Counted from the stretch's first letter, positions 26,862 through 36,141 are shown. The stretch is 64,000 nt of DNA from Nocardioides coralli (GCF_019880385.1 NZ_CP082273.1:806001-870000), one strand, 5' to 3'. Program-made: numbers and translations. Notes: a model not told the origin generated them from the letters alone.

Positions 26862-29297
26862 ATGAGTACGTCGGCACCGCTCCCCGGATTCGAGCACCTC
26901 ACAGCTGACCGCGAGGCCCCCTCGGCCCGCCGCGGTCCGTCACGCGAGGAGCTCCTCGCGGGGCTCAACGAGCAGCAGCGCGCTGCGGTCGTCCACGCCG
27001 GTGCTCCGCTGCTCGTGGTGGCGGGCGCCGGCTCCGGCAAGACCCGGGTGCTGACCCGCCGGATCGCCTGGCTGGTGTCCGAGCGGGGGGCCCACCCGGG
27101 GTCGGTCCTCGCGATCACCTTCACCAACAAGGCCGCCGCCGAGATGAAGGAACGTGTCGAGGCCCTGGTCGGCCGACGCGCCCGGCTCATGTGGGTGAGC
27201 ACCTTCCACTCCGCCTGCGTCCGGATCCTCCGCAAGGAGATCACGGTCCTCAACCAGGCCGGGCTCGACTTCAAGTCCAACTTCTCCATCTACGACGCCG
27301 CCGACTCCAAGCGGCTGATGACCCTCGTCGCGAAGGACCTCGACCTCGACCCGAAGCGCTTCCCGCCCAACGTGCTGCTCCACACGATGTCGAGCCACAA
27401 GAACGAGCTGCGCGACCACGAGGAGGTCGCGCGAGACGCACGCAACCACTTCGAGGAGAGCGTCGCCGCGGCGTACTCCCTCTACCAGCGCCGGCTCCAC
27501 GAGGCCAACGCCCTCGACTTCGACGACCTGATCATGACCACGGTCCACCTGTTCGGGGCGTTCCCGGACGTGCGCGAGACCTACCGGCGCCGCTTCCGGC
27601 ACGTGCTGGTCGACGAGTACCAGGACACCAACCACGCGCAGTACGCCCTGATCCAGCAGCTCTGCGGTCACGACCCGGAGGGCCTCGACCCTGCCGCGGA
27701 GCGGGTGCAGCCCAGCGAGCTCATGGTCGTCGGTGACGCCGACCAGTCGATCTACGCCTTCCGGGGGGCGACGATCCGCAACATCCTCGACTTCGAGCAG
27801 GACTTCCCCGACGCCACCACGATCCTGCTGGAGCAGAACTACCGGTCCACCCAGACGATCCTCGGTGCGGCCAACGCGGTGATCGGGCACAACAAGGGGC
27901 GCAAGCCCAAGCGGTTGTGGTCCGACGCCGGTGACGGCGCCCGCATCGTCGGCTACGTCGCCGACGACGAGCACGACGAGGCGAGGTTCGTCTCCGAGGA
28001 GATCGACCAGCTCACCGACCAGGGGGCGGCGCGGCCGGCCGACGTGGCGGTCTTCTACCGGACCAACGCACAGTCGCGGGTGTTCGAGGAGGTCTTCATC
28101 CGCACCGGCCAGCCCTACAAGGTGGTCGGCGGGGTCCGCTTCTACGAGCGGCGCGAGGTGCGCGACGCGCTGGCCTACCTGCGGATGCTGGTCAACCCGG
28201 CGGACGAGATCTCGCTGCGCCGCGTCCTCAACACGCCCAAGCGGGGCATCGGCGACCGCGCGGTCGGGTGCATCACCGCCCTCGCCGAGCGCGAGCGGAT
28301 CATCTTCTGGGAGGCACTGCGCCGGGCCGAGGAGGCGCCCGGGCTGGCGTCGCGGTCCCTCAAGGCCATCACGGCGTTCGTCGGGATGGTCGAGGAGCTG
28401 CAGTCGATGGTCGACGCGGGGGAGCGGCCCGACGTGGTGCTCGAGTCGGTGCTCGACCGGTCCGGCTACCTCGCCGAGCTCGAGGCCTCCGACGACCCCC
28501 AGGACGAGACGCGGGTCGAGAACCTCGCCGAGCTCGTCGCCGTGGCGCGCGAGTTCGCCGACGACCCCGTGGCCGGTCCCAGTGCCGACCCCAGCGACGT
28601 GGACGCCGGCACGGTCGCCCCGGGCCTCGGCGACTTCCTGGAGCGGGTGGCCCTGGTGGCCGACGCCGACCAGATCCCCGACGCCACCGACGACCAGGGC
28701 GTGGTGACCCTGATGACCCTCCACACCGCCAAGGGACTGGAGTTCCCCGTGGTGTTCCTGACCGGCCTGGAGGACGGGGTCTTCCCCCACGCACGATCGC
28801 TGGGCGACCAGCCGGAGCTGGAGGAGGAGCGGCGGCTGGCCTACGTCGGCATCACCCGCGCCGAGCAACGCCTCTACCTCTCGCGCGCCGTGGTCCGGTC
28901 CGCGTGGGGGGCGCCCTCCCACAACCCGGCCTCGCGGTTCCTGGACGAGATGCCGGTCGACCTCGTCGACTGGCGACGTACCGAGGCGGCACAGGCGCAG
29001 TGGAACAGGCCGGACCTCGTGTCCCGCGGCCGGGTGGGACTCGGGACGCCGACCGCTGCCGGCCGGCGCAACTTCTCCTCGGCGGCCGCACGCGCCGACG
29101 CCGCCGCGAAGGCCAAGCAGCCCGCGCGGGAGATCCCGCGTCTCGAGCCCGGCGACCGGGTGCTCCACGACTCCTTCGGCATGGGCACCGTCGTCGCGCT
29201 GGAGGGCGCCGCCGACAACGCGGTCGCGTCGATCGACTTCGGGAGCGAGGGCGTCAAGCGGTTGCTGCTGCGTTACGCCCCGGTGGAGAAGCTGTAG
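26862..29297 (+). CDS. pcrA: ATP-dependent DNA helicase PcrA/UvrD
   Basis: 811 aa superfamily 1A helicase. Walker A is in AGAGSGKTRVL (about residues 54-64), motif Ia in TFTNKAAAEMKERV, Walker B in DEYQDTNHAQ (about 250), motif III in GDADQSIYAFRGA, motif IV in LEQNYRST, and motif V/VI in TLHTAKGLEFPVVF and YVGITRAEQRLYLS. A C-terminal Tudor-like segment (LEPGDRVLHDSFGMGTVV) resembles the RNA-polymerase-binding tail of PcrA. It unwinds DNA in repair and clears replication forks. Convergent with the M23 peptidase gene, 30 bp between stops; no clear terminator. Confidence 0.96.
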   Translation: MSTSAPLPGFEHLTADREAPSARRGPSREELLAGLNEQQRAAVVHAGAPLLVVAGAGSGKTRVLTRRIAWLVSERGAHPGSVLAITFTNKAAAEMKERVEALVGRRARLMWVSTFHSACVRILRKEITVLNQAGLDFKSNFSIYDAADSKRLMTLVAKDLDLDPKRFPPNVLLHTMSSHKNELRDHEEVARDARNHFEESVAAAYSLYQRRLHEANALDFDDLIMTTVHLFGAFPDVRETYRRRFRHVLVDEYQDTNHAQYALIQQLCGHDPEGLDPAAERVQPSELMVVGDADQSIYAFRGATIRNILDFEQDFPDATTILLEQNYRSTQTILGAANAVIGHNKGRKPKRLWSDAGDGARIVGYVADDEHDEARFVSEEIDQLTDQGAARPADVAVFYRTNAQSRVFEEVFIRTGQPYKVVGGVRFYERREVRDALAYLRMLVNPADEISLRRVLNTPKRGIGDRAVGCITALAERERIIFWEALRRAEEAPGLASRSLKAITAFVGMVEELQSMVDAGERPDVVLESVLDRSGYLAELEASDDPQDETRVENLAELVAVAREFADDPVAGPSADPSDVDAGTVAPGLGDFLERVALVADADQIPDATDDQGVVTLMTLHTAKGLEFPVVFLTGLEDGVFPHARSLGDQPELEEERRLAYVGITRAEQRLYLSRAVVRSAWGAPSHNPASRFLDEMPVDLVDWRRTEAAQAQWNRPDLVSRGRVGLGTPTAAGRRNFSSAAARADAAAKAKQPAREIPRLEPGDRVLHDSFGMGTVVALEGAADNAVASIDFGSEGVKRLLLRYAPVEKL

Positions 29298-29327
29298 GTG
29301 TCTTGATGTGAAGACGTGGCCTGGGAC

Positions 29328-30200
29328 TCAGGGCGTGATGCCGTGGACCAGGAAGGCCTCGTAGGGGTCCACCGGGTCACCGCCGCCGGGGCGCACCTCG
29401 AGGTGGAGGTGGCTGCCGGTGACGTTGCCGGTGGAGCCGATGTAGCCGATGACCTCCCCGGCGCGGACCTCGTCGCCCTCGGAGACGCCGTAGCTGCTCT
29501 GGTGGCAGTACCAGATCTCCGTGCCGTCCTCGAGCGTGACCACGGTCTTGTTGCCGTAGGAGCCGTCGTAACCCACCGAGGTCACCACGCCGTTGGCGAC
29601 CGACTTGATCTCCTGGCCCTCGTGGCCGTTGAAGTCGAGGCCGGTGTGGTAGTTGGCCCACAGGCCGTAGTCGCCGAACTCGGCGGTAGTGATCGAGGGG
29701 GAGACCGGCAGCACCCACTGGTTGAGCGCGATCTTGCGGGACTGGGCCTCGGCCTGCTTGGCGAACTGCGCCAGCGCGGCGTTGCGCTGCCGGGTCAGGG
29801 CCTCGGCCTCGGCGACCAGGTCGGCGTCGGCGGCGTCGGCGAGGGCGTCGCGGCGGGAGTCCCGGGACACGGTGCGGCGGCCCGCCAGGAGGTCGCTGCT
29901 GGACTGCGAGCTCGCGCCCCCGAGGGCGTTCGCAGCCAGGACCCGTCCTGAGGAGGCACCGGTGATGTCGTCGCTGGAGACGGTGACGGCGCCACCGGCC
30001 GAGATCGCCAGCGCGGCCACGCCGAGGAGGACGGGGACCGAGGGGAGCCCCCGGAAGAGGGGCCCGCGGGAGCCGGTGTGCTTGCTGGCGCGGCGCCGAC
30101 CGGGTGCGGCGTGGCGCCGCGGTGAGGTCGCCGGGGTGGGGTCAGCCGCCGCCGGGGTGCGGCGACGAGGGGCGCGACTGTCCGCGCGGTGACTACCCAT
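29328..30200 (-). CDS. M23-family peptidoglycan endopeptidase
   Basis: 290 aa. A basic Arg/Pro-rich cytoplasmic N-terminus (about 55 residues) precedes one TM or signal segment (VPVLLGVAALAISAGGAVTV), then a coiled-coil-prone linker (LVAEAEALTRQRNAALAQFA) and a LytM/M23 domain. Zinc-site motifs are HTGLDFNG, WYCHQSS and HLHLEVR. It probably cleaves cell-wall cross-links outside the membrane. The ATG at 30200 is chosen because longer readings run antisense to the B12 gene. Two 11-bp-period direct repeats upstream (30249-30320) resemble MtrA sites. Confidence 0.9.
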   Translation of the reverse strand: MGSHRADSRAPRRRTPAAADPTPATSPRRHAAPGRRRASKHTGSRGPLFRGLPSVPVLLGVAALAISAGGAVTVSSDDITGASSGRVLAANALGGASSQSSSDLLAGRRTVSRDSRRDALADAADADLVAEAEALTRQRNAALAQFAKQAEAQSRKIALNQWVLPVSPSITTAEFGDYGLWANYHTGLDFNGHEGQEIKSVANGVVTSVGYDGSYGNKTVVTLEDGTEIWYCHQSSYGVSEGDEVRAGEVIGYIGSTGNVTGSHLHLEVRPGGGDPVDPYEAFLVHGITP

Positions 30201-30248
30201 GAATGGCGGTGCTTCCGGTCGGGGGTCCAGAGACAACGAGGAGTGACT

Positions 30249-30320
30249 GTAACGGATCGGCAACGACGGGGAAAATCGTGACCGAGGCCTTTGTGGATGT
30301 CTCGTTACCCGGATGTCACC
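30249..30320. promoter_or_regulatory. Possible MtrA-like direct repeats
   Basis: GTAACG-N5-GCAACG (30249-30265) and GTTACC-N5-GTCACC (30304-30320) each have an 11-bp period. Similar direct repeats are bound by MtrA upstream of cell-wall peptidase genes in actinobacteria. Located in the divergent region between the M23 gene and the B12-binding gene. Motif resemblance only; the remainder of 30201-30401 shows nothing else. Confidence 0.3.
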
Positions 30321-30388
30321 GTTCTGTGGATCTTCCCCGGGTCCGCACCGTGGTGGGTGGCCGGGATCACGCGTCGGCCGGTGTCGGA

Positions 30389-30394
30389 TAGCCT
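30389..30394 (+). promoter_or_regulatory. Likely −10 element of the B12-binding gene
   Basis: TAGCCT ends 7 nt before the ATG at 30402, consistent with a leaderless transcript. Confidence 0.4.
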
Positions 30395-30401
30395 GCGGGA
30401 C

Positions 30402-30830
30402 ATGACGTCCCCCAGCAGCGGCCGGATCAGGATCGTGGTCGGCAAGCCGGGCCTCGACGGTCACGACCGTGGCGCCAAGATCGTCGCCCGAGCCCTGCGC
30501 GACGCCGGTCACGAGGTGATCTACACCGGCCTCCACCAGACCCCCGAGCAGATCGTGGAGACGGCGATCCAGGAGGACGCCGACCTGATCGGGCTCTCCG
30601 TCCTCTCCGGCGCCCACATGACGCTGTTCCGCAAGCTCGTCGAGCTGCTCGCCGAGCGCGACGCCTCCGACATCGTGGTCTTCGGCGGCGGGATCATCCC
30701 GGAGGAGGACATCCCGGTGCTCGAGGAGCTGGGTGTCGCCAAGGTGTTCACCCCGGGCGCGCCCACCTACGAGATCACCGACTGGGTGCAGGCGCACTTC
30801 GCCGACCCGGATGCCGCCGCTGTCACCTGA
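30402..30830 (+). CDS. Stand-alone cobalamin-binding domain (methylmalonyl-CoA-mutase C-domain-like)
   Basis: 142 aa consisting only of a B12-binding Rossmann domain. The base-off/His-on signature is GKPGLDGHDRGAK (His near residue 22), followed by LSVLSGAH and FGGGIIP. These match the small subunit or C-domain of acyl-CoA mutases. No mutase large subunit is adjacent. The ATG at 30402 is used since longer frames lie upstream of the −10 element. Its last 20 bp overlap the start of a Rieske oxygenase gene. May pair with a catalytic subunit encoded elsewhere. Confidence 0.88.
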   Translation: MTSPSSGRIRIVVGKPGLDGHDRGAKIVARALRDAGHEVIYTGLHQTPEQIVETAIQEDADLIGLSVLSGAHMTLFRKLVELLAERDASDIVVFGGGIIPEEDIPVLEELGVAKVFTPGAPTYEITDWVQAHFADPDAAAVT

Positions 30831-31938
30831 GCCGGACCTCGGCTCCATGCTCCCCGCGGTGGCCTACACCTCCGCGGCCGTCCTCGCCTGGGAGCGGCGC
30901 CACCTGTACGCCGGCGGCTGGGTGTGCCTGGGGCGCCGGGACGAGCTGCTGGTCGACGGGACCACCCAGCGCGGGTGCGTGCTCGGCGACGTACCCGCAC
31001 TGCTGACCGCGTCCGCCGACGGTCCCCGCCTGTTCGCCAACACCTGCCGCCACCGTGGTCACGAGCTGGTCCCCGACGGCGGCAGCTCCGCTCGCCCGGC
31101 GGTGACCTGCCCCTACCACGGCTGGGCCTACGACCTGTCCGGTGCGCTGCTGGCGGCGCCGGGCTACCCGCCGGAGCTGTCCCGGGAGCAGCACGGCCTG
31201 GTCGAGCTGCCGCTGGAGGAGTGGGGCGGCTTCCTCTTCGGGCACGGCCTGGACCCGCTCGGCTCGCCCGACGTCGTCCCGCTGGCCGACCAGCTCGGCG
31301 CCGTCGCCGACCTGCTCGCGCCGTACCGGCTCGCCGAGCTGCGCGTGGGCGCGCGGCACGGCTACGAGGTCGCGGCCAACTGGAAGGTGGTCGCGGAGAA
31401 CTACCACGAGTGCTACCACTGCCCCGAGATCCACCCGGAGCTGTGCGCCGTGAGCCCGCCGACCTCGGGCGACAACTACGACCTGCCCGGATGGTGGGTG
31501 GGCGGGCGGATGGACCTGCGGCCGGGCACGGTGACGATGTCGCTCACCGGTGAGTCCGGGGGTCGGCCCATCGAGGGGGCGCCGCAGCGCACGGTCGAGT
31601 ACCTGCACGTGCTGCCCAGCCTGCTGGTCTCGGCCCATCCCGACTACGTGATGACCCACCGCCTGCTGCCGCTGGAGCCGGGACGCACCTGGATCGAGTG
31701 CACGTGGCTGTTCCCACCCGCCTCCGACGGCACGCTGCCCGACCCGGCGTACGCCGTCGACTTCTGGGACCTGACCAACCGGCAGGACTGGGCGGCCTGC
31801 GAGTCGGTGCAGCGCGGGCTGGTGAGCCCCCACTTCCGGCCGGGGCCGTTCTCGCCGCGCGAGGACGCGGTCGCCCGCTTCGTCGGGCTCGTGGCGACCG
31901 CCTACGAGACCGGGGACGCGCCGCTCCGCCCTGCCTGA
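30811..31938 (+). CDS. Rieske non-heme iron oxygenase, alpha-subunit type
   Basis: 375 aa. The Rieske [2Fe-2S] domain has CRHRGH and CPYHGW. The catalytic domain contains NWKVVAENYHECYHCPEIHP, which supplies two His ligands for mononuclear iron. This is the architecture of ring-hydroxylating oxygenases and related monooxygenases acting on small organic substrates. No beta subunit, ferredoxin or reductase gene is nearby. The ATG at 30811 overlaps the B12-binding gene by 20 bp; ATG 30847 would shorten it by 12 residues. Substrate unknown. Confidence 0.9.
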   Translation: MPPLSPEPDLGSMLPAVAYTSAAVLAWERRHLYAGGWVCLGRRDELLVDGTTQRGCVLGDVPALLTASADGPRLFANTCRHRGHELVPDGGSSARPAVTCPYHGWAYDLSGALLAAPGYPPELSREQHGLVELPLEEWGGFLFGHGLDPLGSPDVVPLADQLGAVADLLAPYRLAELRVGARHGYEVAANWKVVAENYHECYHCPEIHPELCAVSPPTSGDNYDLPGWWVGGRMDLRPGTVTMSLTGESGGRPIEGAPQRTVEYLHVLPSLLVSAHPDYVMTHRLLPLEPGRTWIECTWLFPPASDGTLPDPAYAVDFWDLTNRQDWAACESVQRGLVSPHFRPGPFSPREDAVARFVGLVATAYETGDAPLRPA

Positions 31939-32023
31939 GCGGCGGACCCGCCGTCCCGCATGGCCGGGGTCGCCTCCGGGTACCCGGGCGACGACCTGGC
32001 GACGCGACGGTGGGAGGGCACGC

Positions 32024-32464
32024 ATGAGCAGCAACACCCGGGTGATGGACTGCACGGTCGGCGACGTGTGGGAGATCCTCTCCGACGGGTGGCTCTACCC
32101 GCTGTTCGTCGTGGGGGCGTCCCGGATGCGGGTCGTGGACGGGGGTTGGCCATCGGAGGGGACCCGCCTCCACCACTCGGTGGGTGGTTGGCCCGCGCTG
32201 CTGGACGACACGACCGAGGCCCTCGAGTGCGAACCGCAGCGGCTGCTGCGGCTCTCGGCGCGGGCCTGGCCCGCCGGCAGGGCCGAGGTCACCTTCCGGA
32301 CCCGGGCGCAGCGGAACCGCGTCGAGGTGGTCATCGAGGAGGATGCCGTGTCCGGTCCCGGGCGGATGGTGCCGTCCGTGGCCAGGCAGCCGCTGCTGCA
32401 CTGGCGCAACGAGGAGACGTTGCGACGTCTGGCCCTGCTGGCGGAGCGTCGCGCGGCGGGCTGA
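32024..32464 (+). CDS. SRPBCC-family protein (polyketide cyclase/dehydrase-like)
   Basis: 146 aa START-like fold. The pattern DCTVGDVWEILSDGWLYPLFVVGA, then GTRLHHSVGGWPALLDDTTE, then VTFRTRAQRNRVEVVIEEDA and a long C-terminal helix is typical of small actinobacterial SRPBCC proteins that bind hydrophobic ligands. The start is backed by GGGAGGG 5-11 nt before the ATG. It follows the Rieske gene by 85 bp. Ligand and role unknown. Confidence 0.8.
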   Translation: MSSNTRVMDCTVGDVWEILSDGWLYPLFVVGASRMRVVDGGWPSEGTRLHHSVGGWPALLDDTTEALECEPQRLLRLSARAWPAGRAEVTFRTRAQRNRVEVVIEEDAVSGPGRMVPSVARQPLLHWRNEETLRRLALLAERRAAG

Positions 32465-32517
32465 GCACGGCCGGGGGTCCCGCGCCACCCGCTCTCGTCG
32501 TCACCCCGCCCACGCAC

Positions 32518-32523
32518 TAGGGT
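32518..32523 (+). promoter_or_regulatory. Possible −10 element of sucCD
   Basis: TAGGGT lies 47 nt before the sucC GTG at 32571, leaving a leader of about 40 nt. Confidence 0.35.
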
Positions 32524-32570
32524 GCCGATGGAATCCCCTCGCGTCGTGGAACAGGTAAGGACTGGGACCA

Positions 32571-33746
32571 GTGGACCTGATGGAGTACCAGGCGAAGGAG
32601 CTCTTCGCCAAGCACGGAGTGGCCGTCACGCTCGGCCGGACCGTCGAGACCCCGGAGGACGCGCGCGCCGCGGCCGAGGAGATCGGCGGCGTCAGCGTGG
32701 TGAAGGCCCAGGTCAAGGCCGGGGGTCGCGGCAAGGCCGGCGGCGTCAAGGTCGTGAAGACGCCGGAGGAGGCCGAGGAGGCCGCCCGCGCCATCCTCGA
32801 CCTGGAGATCAAGGGCCTCCCGGTCAACCGGGTGCTCGTCGTGCCCGGAGCCTCCATCGAGGAGGAGTACTACTTCTCCTTCCTGCTCGACCGTTCCAAC
32901 CGCACCTACCTCTGCATCGCCAGCGTCGAGGGCGGCGTCGAGATCGAGGAGGTCGCCAAGACCAACCCCGACGCCGTCAAGAAGATCCCGGTCGACGCCG
33001 GCAGCGGTGTCGACCGCGCCAAGGCGGAGGCGATCGTGGACGAGGCCGGCTTCCCGGCCGAGCTGCGCGACCAGGCCGTCGAGATGGTCCAGAACCTCTG
33101 GACCGTCTTCGTCGAGGAGGACGCCACCCTCGTCGAGGTCAACCCGCTCGCCCGGCTCTCCGGCGACAAGCTCGAGGCGCTCGACGGAAAGGTCTCCCTC
33201 GACGAGAACGCCGAGTTCCGGCACGAGGACCACGCGGCCTTCGTGATCCGCGAGGAGTCGGACCCGCTGGAGTCCAAGGCCAAGGACAAGGGCCTCAACT
33301 ACGTCAAGCTCGACGGCGAGGTCGGGATCATCGGCAACGGCGCGGGGCTCGTGATGTCGACCCTCGACGTCGTGGCCTACGCCGGGGAGAAGCACGGCGG
33401 GGTCAAGCCGGCCAACTTCCTCGACATCGGCGGCGGCGCCAACGCGCAGGTCATGGCCGACGGTCTCGACGTGATCATCCACGACGCGCAGGTCAGGAGC
33501 GTCTTCGTCAACGTCTTCGGCGGCATCACCGCCTGCGACGAGGTCGCCAACGGCATCAAGGGCGCGCTGGAGATCCTCGGCGACGAGGCGAGCAAGCCGC
33601 TCGTCGTCCGTCTCGACGGCAACAACGTCGACAAGGGCCGCCAGATCCTCGAGGAGCTGGACCACCCGCTGGTCACGATGGTCGACACGATGGACGGCGC
33701 GGCCGACAAGGCCGCCGAGCTCGCACACTCGAACAACGCAGGCTGA
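32571..33746 (+). CDS. sucC: Succinyl-CoA synthetase, beta subunit
   Basis: 391 aa. Begins [16 protein letters not shown], then the ATP-grasp loop [17 protein letters not shown] and the CoA/dimer region [26 protein letters not shown], and [14 protein letters not shown]. Forms a heteromer with SucD for the substrate-level-phosphorylation step of the TCA cycle. The start codon is GTG, giving the family's usual N-terminus. sucD follows 16 bp downstream. Confidence 0.96.
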   Translation: MDLMEYQAKELFAKHGVAVTLGRTVETPEDARAAAEEIGGVSVVKAQVKAGGRGKAGGVKVVKTPEEAEEAARAILDLEIKGLPVNRVLVVPGASIEEEYYFSFLLDRSNRTYLCIASVEGGVEIEEVAKTNPDAVKKIPVDAGSGVDRAKAEAIVDEAGFPAELRDQAVEMVQNLWTVFVEEDATLVEVNPLARLSGDKLEALDGKVSLDENAEFRHEDHAAFVIREESDPLESKAKDKGLNYVKLDGEVGIIGNGAGLVMSTLDVVAYAGEKHGGVKPANFLDIGGGANAQVMADGLDVIIHDAQVRSVFVNVFGGITACDEVANGIKGALEILGDEASKPLVVRLDGNNVDKGRQILEELDHPLVTMVDTMDGAADKAAELAHSNNAG

Positions 33747-33762
33747 AAGGCGAGAAGACCTC

Positions 33763-34644
33763 ATGTCGATCTTCCTCAACAAGGACTCCAGGATCATCGT
33801 CCAGGGCATGACCGGTGGCATGGGCTCCAAGCACACCACCCTGATGCTCGACGCCGGCTCCAACATCGTCGGCGGGGTCAACGCCCGCAAGGCGGGCACC
33901 AGCGTGGAGCTGGCCGGCAAGGACCTGCCGGTCTTCGGCACCGTCAAGGAGGCGATGGCCGAGACCGGCGCCGACGTGTCGGTCGTCTTCGTCCCGCCGG
34001 CGTTCACCAAGGACGCCTGCATCGAGGCCATCGACGCGGGCATCGGCCTGCTGGTGGTCATCACCGAGGGCGTCCCGGTCCAGGACACCGCCGAGGTGTT
34101 CGCCTACCTCGAGGGCAAGTCGACCCGCATGATCGGCCCGAACTGCCCCGGCATCATCACGCCCGAGGAGTCGCTGGCCGGCATCACGCCCCACACCATC
34201 TGCGGCAAGGGCCCGATCGGCCTGGTCTCGAAGTCGGGCACGCTGACCTACCAGATGATGTTCGAGCTGCGCGACCACGGCATGTCCACCGCCATCGGCA
34301 TCGGCGGCGACCCGGTCATCGGCACCACCCACATCGACGCGCTCGAGGCGTTCGAGAACGACCCCGAGACCAAGGCGATCGTGATGATCGGCGAGATCGG
34401 TGGCGACGCCGAGGAGCGGGCCGCGGCCTACATCAAGGACCACGTCACCAAGCCGGTCGTCGGCTACGTCGCCGGGTTCACCGCACCCGAGGGCAAGACG
34501 ATGGGCCACGCCGGCGCCATCGTCTCCGGCTCGTCCGGCACAGCCGCGGCGAAGAAGGAGGCGCTCGAGGCGGTGGGCGTCAAGGTCGGCAAGACCCCCT
34601 CCGAGACCGCCGAGCTGATGCGGGAGATCGTCAAGAACCTCTGA
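33763..34644 (+). CDS. sucD: Succinyl-CoA synthetase, alpha subunit
   Basis: 293 aa. N-terminal CoA-binding region [20 protein letters not shown], then [14 protein letters not shown] and SKSGTLTYQ. The catalytic phospho-histidine is His249 in [15 protein letters not shown]. Length and motifs are those of the bacterial alpha subunit. AAGGCGAG precedes the ATG. A strong hairpin at 34663-34705 ends the sucCD operon. Confidence 0.97.
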   Translation: MSIFLNKDSRIIVQGMTGGMGSKHTTLMLDAGSNIVGGVNARKAGTSVELAGKDLPVFGTVKEAMAETGADVSVVFVPPAFTKDACIEAIDAGIGLLVVITEGVPVQDTAEVFAYLEGKSTRMIGPNCPGIITPEESLAGITPHTICGKGPIGLVSKSGTLTYQMMFELRDHGMSTAIGIGGDPVIGTTHIDALEAFENDPETKAIVMIGEIGGDAEERAAAYIKDHVTKPVVGYVAGFTAPEGKTMGHAGAIVSGSSGTAAAKKEALEAVGVKVGKTPSETAELMREIVKNL

Positions 34645-34662
34645 GGCACCCTGCGTGCCTCC

Positions 34663-34705
34663 ACGGCCGACGACCCGGGCTGTCCTGGCCGGGGTCGTCG
34701 GCCGT
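34663..34705 (+). terminator. Intrinsic-type terminator after sucD
   Basis: A perfect 14-bp inverted repeat (34663-34676 and 34692-34705) with a 15-nt loop begins 19 bp after the sucD stop. No T-run follows, as is common in high-GC actinobacteria. Confidence 0.65.
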
Positions 34706-34742
34706 CGTCGTCAAACCGGTTGCCGCGGCCCCGGCCCGCACC

Positions 34743-34748
34743 TAGCGT
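34743..34748 (+). promoter_or_regulatory. Likely −10 element of the VOC gene
   Basis: TAGCGT ends 7 nt before the GTG at 34756 and supports that start over a longer in-frame reading. Confidence 0.4.
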
Positions 34749-34755
34749 CCGTGTC

Positions 34756-35475
34756 GTGCCCTGCACCCTGTCCGCCCTGGTGTTCGACGCCCACGACGCG
34801 CCGGCCCTGGCGCGGTTCTGGGGCGGTCTTCTCGGCTGGGAGTCCGAGGTCGACGACGAGGGGGTCGTGTCGCTGCTGCCGGCCGACGACACCGGCTTCC
34901 AGCTCGACTTCGCGCCGTCGGAGGAACCGAGACGCGGTCCCAACCAGATCCACCTGGACCTGACGAGCAATCTCTCGGCTCAGGAGGAGACCGTGGCGCG
35001 GGCGCTGGCGCTGGGTGCCAGCCACCTCGATGTCGGGCAGCGGCCCGAGGAGGGGCACGTCGTGCTCGCCGACCCGGAGGGCAACGCGTTCTGCGTCATC
35101 CCGGCCGGCAACAGCTTCCTGGCCGACTGCGGGTTCATCGGCGCCCTGGCCTGCGACGGCACCCAGGCGGTCGGCTACTTCTGGAGCAACGCGCTCGGGT
35201 GGCCGCTGGTCTGGGACCAGGACCAGGAGACGGCCATCCGCTCGCCGCACGGGGGTCCCAAGATCACCTGGGGCGGGCCACCGGTCGCGCCGAAGCTGGG
35301 GAAGAACCGGCTCCACCTCGACGTCGCGCCGCCGGTCGGGGTCACGCAACGTGCCGAGGTCGAGCGACTGATCTCCCTGGGGGCGACCCCTCTCGACATC
35401 GGTCAGGGCGACGTCAGCTGGGTCGTGATGGCCGATCCGGACGGCAACGAGTTCTGCGTGCTCACGCCCCGATGA
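34756..35475 (+). CDS. VOC-family (glyoxalase-like) protein with two modules
   Basis: 239 aa made of two glyoxalase/bleomycin-resistance-like modules. Module 1 has ARFWGGLLGWESEVD ... NQIHLDLTS ... VLADPEGNAFCVI; module 2 has VGYFWSNALGWPLVWDQ ... NRLHLDVAPP ... VMADPDGNEFCVL. The His and Glu-type metal ligands of the fold appear in each. These proteins bind small hydrophobic compounds or act as dioxygenases or isomerases; the substrate is unknown. The GTG start fits a −10 hexamer 7 nt upstream. The stop overlaps the hydrolase ATG. Confidence 0.85.
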   Translation: MPCTLSALVFDAHDAPALARFWGGLLGWESEVDDEGVVSLLPADDTGFQLDFAPSEEPRRGPNQIHLDLTSNLSAQEETVARALALGASHLDVGQRPEEGHVVLADPEGNAFCVIPAGNSFLADCGFIGALACDGTQAVGYFWSNALGWPLVWDQDQETAIRSPHGGPKITWGGPPVAPKLGKNRLHLDVAPPVGVTQRAEVERLISLGATPLDIGQGDVSWVVMADPDGNEFCVLTPR

Positions 35476-36140
35476 CCACCGGTCTGGTGCTGCCGAGCCC
35501 CTTCCTCGGACCGGCCGTCTACGCGTGGTTCGCCACGGCGCTGACCGAGCTCGGCGTCCCGACCCGGGTCGCGACGTACGACGGTCCGCCGGAGGCAGGT
35601 CGACTGGTCGAGCAGTGGTCGCGCCAGGCGGCCGACCTCCGTGACGCCGTGCTCGTCGCGCACAGCAACGCGGGGCTCCTCGCGCCGCTGGTCGCCCACG
35701 CGGTCGCGGGGTGCCGCACCGTGTTCGTGGACGCCGCCCTGCCAGCCGACGAAGGCAGGACGGCCCTGGCGCCGCCACCGCTGCGCCGGGCACTCGCCGA
35801 CATCGCCGACGCCGACGGACTGCTCCCGCCCTGGACGCGGTGGTGGTCCCAGGAGGAGCTGACCGAGGTCCTGCCCGAGCCCTGGTCCGGGCAGGTGGGA
35901 CCCCTGGTGCCGCGCGTGCCGCTGTCCTACGTCGAGGCGACGGTGGACCTCCCGGCCGGGTGGGCCGGGGGGCGGTGCGCCTACCTCGCACTGGGCGCCA
36001 CGACGTACGCCGCCGAGATCGAGCGCGCCGGGGACCTGGGGTGGCCGGTCTCGGTGCTCCCGCACGCCGGGCACCTGCACGTGGTCGTGGCCCCGCACGA
36101 GACCGCGACCGCGGTGGTCGACCTGGCCGAGCGGTTGTGA
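35472..36140 (+). CDS. Alpha/beta-hydrolase-like protein
   Basis: 222 aa. The sequence VLVAHSNAGLLAPLVAHAV resembles the nucleophile elbow of alpha/beta hydrolases, with AHSNAG in place of GxSxG. A late His in LPHAGHLHVV is in the expected place for the catalytic triad. N-terminal VLPSPFLGPAVYAWFA fits the first strand-loop. The ATG at 35472 overlaps the VOC stop (ATGA), indicating translational coupling. Substrate unknown; the altered elbow may mean weak or changed activity. Confidence 0.75.
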   Translation: MTTGLVLPSPFLGPAVYAWFATALTELGVPTRVATYDGPPEAGRLVEQWSRQAADLRDAVLVAHSNAGLLAPLVAHAVAGCRTVFVDAALPADEGRTALAPPPLRRALADIADADGLLPPWTRWWSQEELTEVLPEPWSGQVGPLVPRVPLSYVEATVDLPAGWAGGRCAYLALGATTYAAEIERAGDLGWPVSVLPHAGHLHVVVAPHETATAVVDLAERL

Positions 36141-36141
36141 G

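Noticed and set aside
14323..30200. Identical GTGACTACCCAT at the starts of the DUF5808 and M23 genes
   Set aside because: The shared 12 bases simply encode MGSH starts; no wider similarity around them, so treated as coincidence.
30201..30401. c-di-AMP (ydaO) riboswitch before the M23 peptidase
   Set aside because: Such riboswitches often precede actinobacterial cell-wall hydrolases, but the conserved aptamer segments are not present here on either strand.
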